11,044 nucleotides of DNA from contig USSH01000054.1 in NCBI GenBank assembly GCA_900557435.1, positions 1-11,044 of the forward strand, in the 5' to 3' direction. The position numbers were made by a program, and so were the translations under genes. This DNA comes from an uncultured Coprococcus sp. (GTDB lineage: Bacteria > Bacillota > Clostridia > Lachnospirales > Lachnospiraceae). Of the stretch, positions 1 through 5,844 are shown piece by piece. Under the pieces are notes generated by a model. It searched no databases, was not told where the DNA came from, and saw only the letters and a list, made by a program, of their open reading frames with translations. Within the stretch, counting starts at the first letter, position 1. Each line of letters begins with the position of its first letter.

Positions 1-98
1 ATATATTGCAGGTAAAAAAATAGATGAAGACAGATAAATCCGTATCATAGAGAACAATGCCTGATATGTTTTGGAGTGTGAAAGGAAAATAATGTAAT

Positions 99-221
99 AT
101 GAAATTTGTGATACAGCGTGTTAATCACGCCTCTGTAGAGGTGGACGGAAAAATTATCGGCAACATAGGAAAACTCTCTTTGAACAGTTTTATTGCATTG
201 TCATTCTTTGCATCAGTCTGA
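99..221 (+). pseudogene. dtd: 5' fragment of D-aminoacyl-tRNA deacylase (dtd), broken at ~170
   Basis: The first 25 codons (99-173) read [20 protein letters not shown] and then GNIGK, the characteristic N-terminus of D-aminoacyl-tRNA (D-Tyr-tRNA) deacylase, which hydrolyses D-amino acids mischarged onto tRNA. The family is normally about 145-150 residues. Here the match stops abruptly at GNIGK, where KGFLVLVG-like sequence would be expected. The frame then runs through sequence that is the antisense of ilvN and ends at a TGA at 219-221, giving a 41-residue chimeric ORF. An AAAGGA at 81-86 is a possible RBS, though 12 bases from the ATG is long. The C-terminal part with the catalytic Thr region is absent, so the product cannot work. 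Either a deletion joined dtd to the convergent ilvN, or the assembly is chimeric here. Identity of the fragment is fairly secure; its biological status is not. Confidence 0.72.
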
Positions 222-607
222 ACACACTCAACAAGCACGGATTTCTTATTGTAGTCAGTGATCTTGTATCCAAATGCATTTGCAATTCTGAACACTTCAT
301 CTTTATCCTCATTTGAACAGCTGTTGACCTTGACATATAAGATCTCGTTGTTGTGAATGGCTATATCAGTGTAGTCAACTACCTTGATAACCTCGACACT
401 TCTGTTGAGCTGCTTTTTCACCTGCTCAAATGTCCTGTCATCACTGGTGAAACCGATGGTCATTCTGGATATTGTCTCATCCTCGGTTACTCCAACGGTT
501 ATAGTATCTATATTGTATGATTTGCTTGAAAACAAACCTGAAATTCTTGCAAGAACACCTACTTCGTTTTCTACGAACAGGCATATCCATCTCTTCTTTA
601 CGCTCAT
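125..607 (-). CDS. ilvN: Acetolactate synthase small (regulatory) subunit, C-terminally truncated
   Basis: Regulatory subunit of acetohydroxyacid synthase, which binds the IlvB catalytic subunit, stimulates it and confers valine feedback inhibition. The ATG at 607 (MSVKKRW) is chosen because AAAGGGG lies 8-9 bases upstream; an in-frame ATG at 640 lacks such a site. Residues 7-80 form the ACT domain: N14 and G17 in the NEVG motif and N32 in YNID match positions that bind valine in E. coli IlvH. Residues from about 85 form the ALS_ss_C domain (EILYVKVN onward). Family members end with an FGI..(V/I)RTG..(A/S)L.R-like stretch. Here the protein stops resembling the family after AIKLFKES (around 173), and the last 15 or so residues are antisense of dtd. 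About 18-20 native residues are therefore missing. It lies 81 bp downstream of ilvB, in the same operon. The ACT domain is intact, so the product may be partly functional if the junction is real. Confidence 0.88.
   Translation of the reverse strand: MSVKKRWICLFVENEVGVLARISGLFSSKSYNIDTITVGVTEDETISRMTIGFTSDDRTFEQVKKQLNRSVEVIKVVDYTDIAIHNNEILYVKVNSCSNEDKDEVFRIANAFGYKITDYNKKSVLVECVQTDAKNDNAIKLFKESFPMLPIIFPSTSTEA
165..176. other. Junction joining dtd 5' part to ilvN 3' part
   Basis: Left of this point the + strand codes for Dtd (ends ..ATA GGA AAA). Right of it the - strand codes for IlvN (..AAA GAG AGT). Both reading frames lose family similarity at the same few bases, and a short A-run around 170-173 could be shared microhomology. 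It looks like a deletion between two convergent genes, or an assembly join. Confidence 0.65.
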
Positions 608-688
608 TCTATATACCCCTTTCATTTGGATAATATACAAATTTATATATGTACATTCTATTACCGATATAAAATCAATTTATCAATA

Positions 689-2413
689 TCAGCAGTCAAG
701 TATCATGTCATTCAGTGATTTTCCACCCGGAACCATAGGAAATACATTGGCCGTAGGATCTATGAAGAACTCTATCACTGTAGGTCCATTTGTATTTGCC
801 CTGGCAGTCTCAAATGCCGACCTGATTTCCTCAGGCTTTGTAACTCTGATGCCCTTTGCATCGTAGCTCTCTGCCAGTTTTACAAAGTCAGGCGAATACT
901 TTGGACAGCACTTGTCCGGATTCTGACAGTCTCTGTTGCATCTTCTTCTGTATCTGAGACATGTACTGCTGTATCTCTTATTGAAGAACAGCTCCTGCCA
1001 CTGGCGTACATTGCCGAGGTAGCCGTTGTTCAGTATACAGAGAGTAACAGGAAGCTCAAGCGCAACTGCCGTTGCCATCTCCTGAATGTTCATCTGAACT
1101 CCGCCGTCTCCTGAGATGCATATTACATCCTTATCCATGTTGCCGAGCTTTGCGCCTATGGCAGCAGGAAATCCATAACCCATGGTTCCAAGGCCTCCGG
1201 ATGTGAGAAGCTGTTTGTTCTCGTCTATATCAATGTACTGTGTTGTCCAGAGCTGGTTCTGTCCAACGTCAGTTGTAACGATGAGATTGCTGTACATATC
1301 GTTTATGGTTCTGATGATAGCCTCAGGAGTCACACCATCATATCTGTTCATGTTGATAGGATACTCAGCCTTGACATTCATAATGTCATCTACCCAGTCT
1401 TTGATATCAAGAGGCTCAGCATATTCAAGCATCTTGGATATTGCAACCTTTGCATCTGCAACTATAGGTATATCAACTTTTATGTTCCTTGATATGGACG
1501 CTGCATCTATATCAACATGTATGATCTTGGCATTCTTGGCAAATGTATCTATTGTACCTGTTATTCTATCATTGAATCTACATCCGATGGAGAAGAGAAC
1601 ATCACTCTCCATGATAGCTTTGTTGGATGCCAAGTTACCATGCATACCGATGTTACCTACATACAGTGGATGATCTGTAGGTATCGCACCTTTTCCCATG
1701 ATGGTTGTGACTACAGGAATACCTGTCTTCTCCGCAAGCTGCTGCATCTCTTTTCTTGCATGGGCGATATTTACACCACCGCCACAAAGGAACACAGGCT
1801 TCTTTGCATTCTTAAGCTCCGCAAGAGCTCTCTTGATCTGTCCGACATGTACACCCTCTGAAGGCTTGTAACCTCTGATATTTACCTCTGATGGATACTC
1901 GTCACTTCCCATGGCAAGCTGTATATCCTTAGGAATATCAACAACAACAGGTCCCGGTTTTCCGGTTCTTGCTATGTAAAAAGCATTTTTAATGATTCTT
2001 GCAAGATCCTCTCTCTTTCGTACTGTGACTGCGTACTTGCATATGCTTCTTGTAATTCCAACTATATCAACCTCCTGGAATGCATCATTTCCAATAAGGT
2101 TCATTGGAACCTGTCCTGTAAAGCATACCAGTGGCACGCTGTCGTAGTTGGCTGTGGCAATTCCCGTTACAAGGTTTGTCGCACCCGGGCCACTTGTTAC
2201 CAGGCACACTCCAACTCTTCCTGTTGAACGTGCATATCCATCTGCTGCATGAACAAGTGCCTGCTCGTGTCTTGGAAGTATCATATCGATACCTTCTGCA
2301 TCATACAACGCATCAAACAGGTCTATCGCTGTTCCACCAGGGTATGCGAACAGAGTGTCTACTCCCTCTTCCTGCAACGCTTTTACAAACATCTTTGCTC
2401 CATTGATCTCCAT
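689..2413 (-). CDS. ilvB: Acetolactate synthase large (catalytic) subunit with Cys-rich insert
   Basis: Thiamine-diphosphate enzyme that condenses two pyruvates to acetolactate (valine/leucine branch), or pyruvate with 2-oxobutyrate (isoleucine branch). At 574 residues it is full length. The N-terminal TPP domain has the catalytic glutamate E50 in RHEQALVHAADGYAR. The central FAD/nucleotide-type domain covers about 190-330, and the C-terminal TPP domain has the Mg/TPP motif GDG (435-437) to NN (462-463) followed by GYLGNVRQWQELFF. The oddity is an insertion of roughly 18-20 residues right after NKRYSS, containing C485, C492, C496, C502 and C503. Many IlvB proteins go almost directly from the RYS.T segment to PDFVKLAE. 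The start is secure: AGGAGGT lies 7 bases before the ATG. The gene is first in the ilvBN operon, under T-box control. The protein ends FPMVPGGKSLNDMILDC, typical of complete family members. Confidence 0.96.
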   Translation of the reverse strand: MEINGAKMFVKALQEEGVDTLFAYPGGTAIDLFDALYDAEGIDMILPRHEQALVHAADGYARSTGRVGVCLVTSGPGATNLVTGIATANYDSVPLVCFTGQVPMNLIGNDAFQEVDIVGITRSICKYAVTVRKREDLARIIKNAFYIARTGKPGPVVVDIPKDIQLAMGSDEYPSEVNIRGYKPSEGVHVGQIKRALAELKNAKKPVFLCGGGVNIAHARKEMQQLAEKTGIPVVTTIMGKGAIPTDHPLYVGNIGMHGNLASNKAIMESDVLFSIGCRFNDRITGTIDTFAKNAKIIHVDIDAASISRNIKVDIPIVADAKVAISKMLEYAEPLDIKDWVDDIMNVKAEYPINMNRYDGVTPEAIIRTINDMYSNLIVTTDVGQNQLWTTQYIDIDENKQLLTSGGLGTMGYGFPAAIGAKLGNMDKDVICISGDGGVQMNIQEMATAVALELPVTLCILNNGYLGNVRQWQELFFNKRYSSTCLRYRRRCNRDCQNPDKCCPKYSPDFVKLAESYDAKGIRVTKPEEIRSAFETARANTNGPTVIEFFIDPTANVFPMVPGGKSLNDMILDC

Positions 2414-2486
2414 ATCTTATACCTCCTGTAAAGTTCATGATAATCTAAACTTACGCCTCGGGATGTATATATGCACCCCATGCATA

Positions 2487-2524
2487 GAAAAAGCCCTAAG
2501 CGCAACTATTTTTACGCTTAGGGC
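2487..2524 (-). terminator. T-box regulated intrinsic terminator
   Basis: Perfect 10-bp stem: GCCCTAAGCG at 2493-2502 on the + strand pairs with 2515-2524. In the leftward transcript it is followed by UUUUUC. It lies 15 bases after the T-box consensus and about 75 bases before ilvB, in the position of the T-box terminator that competes with the antiterminator. Confidence 0.93.
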
Positions 2525-2794
2525 GAATATGTTCATATCCGTGGTACCACCTAAATTCAGACAAATGTCTGCACTCATCAGATACTATAATAAATTATCA
2601 CTGTAATCATTATTAATATCTTATTCCTGTAACGGGGAAAACCGTTGAAGCCTACTCGAAAACCTATATATCTGATAACCGTTTCCTTTCAGTTCACTGC
2701 TCGAAGGCTACCTTCCACACATTCCTGATGAAGACTCTCACCACCATCTTCTCTCTGTTGATCGGGGGATGCATGTACTCCTCCTCGTCATAGC
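2488..2794 (-). promoter_or_regulatory. T-box riboswitch leader of ilvBN (probably tRNA-Val)
   Basis: Reading leftward the leader has all the T-box landmarks. Stem I opens with GCUAUGACGAGGAG; AGUA (2779-2776) is followed by CAUGCAU (2775-2769), which pairs over 7 bp (with G-U) with AUGUGUG (2722-2716). The AGAGAG bulge is at 2756-2751. The opposite side of the specifier loop is GAAGGUAGC (2715-2707). The T-box consensus GGUGGUACCACGG lies at 2551-2539, immediately before a terminator hairpin. T-boxes bind uncharged tRNA and then form an antiterminator, so ilvBN expression rises when the cognate amino acid is scarce. The specifier can be read GGU (2712-2710) or GUA (2711-2709). The UGGU acceptor-pairing bulge fits a tRNA with discriminator A, as tRNA-Val has, and not bacterial tRNA-Gly, so GUA/valine is favoured. 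Confidence 0.93.
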
Positions 2795-2836
2795 ATTTGA
2801 CTTTTTGGGGGTCATTTCCGACCCTTAGATGTGAAT

Positions 2837-2865
2837 ATTTTATCATTAACATGAAGATGTGTCAA
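2837..2865 (-). promoter_or_regulatory. Promoter for the T-box-ilvBN transcript
   Basis: On the - strand, a perfect -35 TTGACA (2865-2860) and -10 TAAAAT (2842-2837) are separated by exactly 17 bases. The predicted start near 2830 is about 35 bases before the base of T-box stem I. It is an almost ideal vegetative sigma promoter, as expected when control is by transcription attenuation. Confidence 0.85.
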
Positions 2866-2913
2866 CGATTCTTTTACTTGCCTATCAAAACGATCATCAA
2901 TCGATATGGAAAC

Positions 2914-2943
2914 TTAGAATATGCTACTTTAGAATATGCTACT
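2914..2943. repeat. Perfect tandem duplication of a 15-mer
   Basis: TTAGAATATGCTACT occurs twice in direct succession (2914-2928 and 2929-2943). The right copy contains the stop codon of the truncated GNAT gene (TAG on the - strand, 2941-2939). This is a small local duplication between that gene and the ilv promoter, with no evidence of function. Confidence 0.85.
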
Positions 2944-3289
2944 CCGCCAGCAGTTCAAACCAGAACACATCATAACCTGCCGTCGCGGCTACTCTCTGGG
3001 AGGCTATATAGGACATTCCTGTGCCATAATATGGAATTTTGCCACATCTGAGTATATCCATAGTGAGTTCAGACACCAACGCTGTTCCAACATGTCTTCC
3101 CTCAGCATCTTGAATAACATTTATACCAATCTGCCAGAAATCGTCACTGTCAGCGCTCGCGCCAGCCATACCAATAATCTCACCATCTGATACAGCAGCA
3201 ACAGCCAGCACATCAGGTGTGTTATCATCAAAACAGAAAGCTTCATTCCATCTATCATCTCCTTTGAATTGCAGGATCATACAGTGCAT
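2939..3289 (-). CDS. Half-length GNAT acetyltransferase (probable deletion remnant)
   Basis: 116 residues carrying one GNAT core: the GEIIGMAGASAD strand pair (about 36-47), WQIGINV (52-58), and the acetyl-CoA loop GRHVGTAL (65-72; an R-x-x-G-x-A type signature), then PYYGTGMSYIASQRVAATAGY (86-106), a conserved C-terminal segment of a GNAT subfamily whose members are about 230-270 residues. Similarity begins about NTPDVLAV, so the entire N-terminal half of that subfamily is missing. A stop codon sits directly upstream in frame (3295-3293), and the ATG at 3289 has no good RBS of its own. The frame overlaps the last 35 bases of the preceding GNAT gene and may be translated by coupling. Substrate unknown. 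It could be a pseudogene. Confidence 0.62.
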   Translation of the reverse strand: MHCMILQFKGDDRWNEAFCFDDNTPDVLAVAAVSDGEIIGMAGASADSDDFWQIGINVIQDAEGRHVGTALVSELTMDILRCGKIPYYGTGMSYIASQRVAATAGYDVFWFELLAE

Positions 3290-3836
3290 TCTTCATCTTT
3301 CCAGACAGCCAATGTTTTCTCGTCAGAATATTCGTATGTCCTATCCGGACTTCATTCAAAAGAGGCACATCCACTTCATCACAGGTATGATGAAACACAA
3401 ATCCAAGCTTTTCCTGTACTATGCGGGACTTGGAATTGCCATCGTAATAGCCGCACCATATCGTTCTCATTCCAAGATCAACAAAGCCATGTTCTATAAG
3501 TCTTCTGGCGGCCTCCGGCGCATATTCGCTGCCCCAATGCGGCTTTCCTATCCAGTATCCAAGCTCACATTCGTCATCGCGATCAGTCATATCCGTCCTT
3601 CCATTTAACAGTAATTCGATGGCTCCGACAACCAGACCGCCGTCCTTCAGACACACTGCGTAACACTCCGGTCCATTAAATACATTCCGTATCACATCAA
3701 GGCTGTACTCCCTGCTCTCATGCACAGGCCAGCCCGCTATAGGTCCCACATCAGGATCACTTGCATATTCAAATAATATATCTGCGTCACTCTCCTGCCA
3801 GTGACGTAATATCAATCTCTTAGTTTCTAAAATCAA
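3255..3836 (-). CDS. GNAT family acetyltransferase, RimJ/RimL-like
   Basis: 193 residues, one acetyl-CoA-dependent N-acetyltransferase domain. It opens with ETKRLILRHWQESDAD, the usual RimJ/RimL-type start, and has the ELGYWIGKPHWGSEYAPEAARRLIEHGF segment (about residues 90-117), which covers the substrate strand and the CoA-binding loop/helix of this subfamily. The N-SKSRIVQEKLGFVFH stretch (about 134-149) is the conserved distal helix and strand. These enzymes acetylate N-terminal amines of proteins or small-molecule amines; the substrate is not predictable here. The start is TTG at 3836, supported by AAAGGGG 9 bases upstream; no ATG fits. It begins 15 bases after the MATE stop, so the two are co-transcribed. 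After the usual end (TRKHWL) there is an unusual tail ending NALYDPAIQRR that overlaps the next GNAT, which suggests its native stop was lost in the same rearrangement. Confidence 0.87.
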   Translation of the reverse strand: MILETKRLILRHWQESDADILFEYASDPDVGPIAGWPVHESREYSLDVIRNVFNGPECYAVCLKDGGLVVGAIELLLNGRTDMTDRDDECELGYWIGKPHWGSEYAPEAARRLIEHGFVDLGMRTIWCGYYDGNSKSRIVQEKLGFVFHHTCDEVDVPLLNEVRIGHTNILTRKHWLSGKMKNALYDPAIQRR

Positions 3837-3851
3837 ATCATATATCCCCTT

Positions 3852-5216
3852 TCATATGAGACTTTCTGTGCTTTTCCAGTTCTTCACTATCCTCAGATAT
3901 TTGCCCAGATTGATAAATGATCTCACAATCTCGTCCACTATGACCGCAAGGAAAACTCCGGCGATTCCAAGCTTAAGGACAAACACGAACAAAAGTGCCA
4001 CAGAAACCACCCACACCGTTCCAAACAGCTGTGTTATGAGCATCCATATCGTGTTGCCGCTGCCCCTGATCGCATTGCCAACCACTATGTTTGCTGATTT
4101 GGCGAACAGATTGATACTGATAAAGATCAGATATATCCCACACGATGCAATTATGCTCTTGTCGTTGGTGAACAGTGATATGATCTGCTGCGGAAACGCA
4201 AGACAGACACCGAGTGTGATGATTCCAACTATTATACACAAGCCATACGCACAGACACATACACCCCTGTATTTACTCAGATCATTGTTTCCTTTTGCCT
4301 CACCCGTTAGTGTCATTGTACCATTTCCTATCGCTCCAATGATGACAACCGCAAGAACCTCAACACTGAATATGATGGAATAAATTCCGGCAGCCATCTC
4401 ATTTATGGCGTTAAGAATCCTTATAAGCAGCAGATTGCCAAGATTCCATGCAAAATCCTCAAGAGCTGTGTTCACTCCCAGCTTTGCCGACAAAAGATAC
4501 GGCTTTATATGTGCCTTTACCACCCATTTCATTGATGGTTTAGTGTTAAGTTTCTTGCTTGATACCACGAATATCACTGCAAATATAAGTCCAGAGTACT
4601 CCGCTATTGTCGTCGCTATGGCTGCACCCTTTATCCCCATGGCCGGGAGCCCGAATCTTCCAAATATCATGACCCAGTCAAGGAATATATTTACACCAGA
4701 TCTTAATATTCCATATACAACAAGTGGTTTAGTATAGTTTGATGTCTGGAGTATGACGCTGAATGCACCACCAAGTCCTGTTATCAGAAATACGGGCGCA
4801 TAATACCTGGAATAATCAAGACACATCGGCATCAGGCCGTCTGACACACCCATGAGTCTGAATACAAATTCAGCGCAGAATGTCCAGAAGAAAAATAACA
4901 GTATCGGTATGATATTGTTGTATTTCACCATGGCACCTGAATACTCTTCTATGTGTTCGGTATCTCCTGCGCCAACGCTCTGACTTATCAGTATGGACGC
5001 TCCTGTCACTATGGAAAAACAAAATGACATGGTTGTCCACATCGGTGAAGTCACATTGCCGAGTGCGCTCATGTACATGCTGTTTACGTGTCCTAAGAAT
5101 ATTCTGTCTATAAGCATCTGAAGCTGCGATATCAGATTGCTCAGCATGATCGGAACCGCAATGTTTAAAAGTCCTGGAAGGTATTTTTTATTAGTCTGTA
5201 TTATTGTTTTTTTCAC
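3852..5216 (-). CDS. MATE family multidrug/metabolite efflux transporter
   Basis: Integral membrane protein of about 454 residues, consistent with the 12-helix, 450-residue MATE fold made of two homologous six-helix halves; these export cationic drugs or metabolites in exchange for Na+ or H+. The first half shows the typical opening PIMLSNLISQLQMLIDRIFLGHV then SALGNVTSPMWTTMSFCFSIVTGASILISQSVGAGD. The second half begins near LGVNTALEDFAWNLGNLLLIRILN and contains the matching GAIGNGTMTLTGEAKGNND loop. GTG at 5216 is preferred as start because AGAGGA lies 8 bases upstream and it gives a family-length N-terminus. An ATG 26 codons further upstream (5294) lacks an RBS and would add a basic tail. 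It leads an apparent operon with the GNAT gene 15 bases downstream. Substrate unknown. Confidence 0.92.
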   Translation of the reverse strand: MKKTIIQTNKKYLPGLLNIAVPIMLSNLISQLQMLIDRIFLGHVNSMYMSALGNVTSPMWTTMSFCFSIVTGASILISQSVGAGDTEHIEEYSGAMVKYNNIIPILLFFFWTFCAEFVFRLMGVSDGLMPMCLDYSRYYAPVFLITGLGGAFSVILQTSNYTKPLVVYGILRSGVNIFLDWVMIFGRFGLPAMGIKGAAIATTIAEYSGLIFAVIFVVSSKKLNTKPSMKWVVKAHIKPYLLSAKLGVNTALEDFAWNLGNLLLIRILNAINEMAAGIYSIIFSVEVLAVVIIGAIGNGTMTLTGEAKGNNDLSKYRGVCVCAYGLCIIVGIITLGVCLAFPQQIISLFTNDKSIIASCGIYLIFISINLFAKSANIVVGNAIRGSGNTIWMLITQLFGTVWVVSVALLFVFVLKLGIAGVFLAVIVDEIVRSFINLGKYLRIVKNWKSTESLI

Positions 5217-5312
5217 GGTAGATTTCCTCTTTCTGTATTGTTTCTTAAGGATATGTCTTCTATAAACTCCAAGCTCAAATGTTACAGTAATCATAACATG
5301 ACAGTGTATTCA

Positions 5313-5321
5313 ATTATATCA
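5313..5321 (-). promoter_or_regulatory. Candidate extended -10 promoter for the MATE-GNAT operon
   Basis: On the - strand TGATATAAT (5321-5313) is an extended -10 element (TG-N-TATAAT). No convincing -35 is seen. A start near 5306 would give a leader of about 90 bases before the GTG at 5216. Confidence 0.4.
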
Positions 5322-5367
5322 ACGCATACTTTATTCTGCATTACACCTGTGGTGTGATATAACAAAA

Positions 5368-5400
5368 TAAAGTGCATGAAAAACCGATTCATGCACTTTA
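5368..5400 (-). terminator. Intrinsic terminator of the 74-residue gene
   Basis: Perfect 13-bp inverted repeat (5368-5380 with 5388-5400) around a 7-base loop. In the leftward transcript it is followed by TTTTGTT, 27 bases after the stop codon of the small gene. It insulates that gene from the MATE promoter. Confidence 0.82.
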
Positions 5401-5426
5401 CTTTACATACATTTATCTTCTAATTA

Positions 5427-5651
5427 TCAGTCCAGATCAAGCCAATATGCTATATGTTCTGCAAGATCTTCTTCGTCCATCTCAGGATGTTCCGCTATGT
5501 AATCTTTTATCTCATATATTTGCTGTTCTTTGATTCCTAGTATTTTAGCAGCAATCTCAGCATCATTTATATCTAGTTTCTTTACCTGATCAATCAGTTG
5601 CATATATTTGCCCAACAGCTTATTTTCATTATCCCTCATTAACAATGTCAT
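5427..5651 (-). CDS. Small acidic protein of unknown function
   Basis: 74 residues, not recognised as a named family. It is strongly acidic toward the C-terminus (HPEMDEEDLAEHIAYWLDLD) and looks wholly helical: an amphipathic stretch at about 9-25, then DAEIAAKILGIKEQQIYEIKDYI (30-52), which resembles a helix-turn-helix-sized segment, then a final helix. There is no signal peptide, membrane segment or cysteine. The start is well supported: GGAGG ends 9 bases before the ATG. It has its own promoter and terminator, so it is monocistronic and very likely a real cytoplasmic protein. It is transcribed divergently from asnB. A small regulator or adaptor is possible, but nothing in the sequence proves that. 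Confidence 0.8.
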   Translation of the reverse strand: MTLLMRDNENKLLGKYMQLIDQVKKLDINDAEIAAKILGIKEQQIYEIKDYIAEHPEMDEEDLAEHIAYWLDLD

Positions 5652-5740
5652 AAATTCGCGCCTCCATTTCTTATTGCTTTTAACATTATTAACCTCTCTC
5701 CAAGCGCAATGTCAGTTCTTCATATAAAAATCTTGTTTAG

Positions 5741-5769
5741 ATTATAACTTTTATTTAATCATACTACAA
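5741..5769 (-). promoter_or_regulatory. Promoter for the 74-residue gene
   Basis: On the - strand TTGTAG (5769-5764) and a perfect TATAAT (5746-5741) are spaced by 17 bases. The predicted start near 5734 gives an 80-base leader before the ATG at 5651. Confidence 0.68.
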
Positions 5770-5809
5770 CCGCATACCATCTAAAAGTTCTATAAAATCA
5801 ACTCTCCAA

Positions 5810-5815
5810 TATAAT
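5810..5815 (+). promoter_or_regulatory. Weak candidate -10 for asnB
   Basis: TATAAT at 5810-5815, 30 bases before the asnB start codon, with no good -35 at 16-18 bases. The region is AT-rich, so a chance match is quite possible. Confidence 0.28.
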
Positions 5816-5844
5816 ATATAGATACCACAAAAAGAGGTAAACTT

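Noticed and set aside
1..37. Possible C-terminal tail of an upstream + strand gene (..YIAGKKIDEDR, stop TAA at 35-37)
   Set aside because: Only 11 codons are visible and they match no family I can name; other frames also stop nearby. It may be a real gene end but cannot be supported.
1182..1673. Long open frame on the + strand opposite ilvB
   Set aside because: It is antisense to conserved IlvB codons, has no RBS and no family-like sequence; a shadow frame.
2914..2943. 15-mer tandem repeat as an attachment site or CRISPR-like unit
   Set aside because: Only two abutting copies with no spacer, and no integrase, cas gene or tRNA nearby; a simple local duplication.
3973..4260. Second - strand frame inside the MATE gene
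   Set aside because: It overlaps conserved transmembrane codons of the transporter in another frame, with no RBS and no recognisable protein.
5157..5294. ATG at 5294 as the MATE start
   Set aside because: No RBS upstream and it adds a 26-residue basic extension unlike the family; GTG at 5216 has AGAGGA at good spacing.
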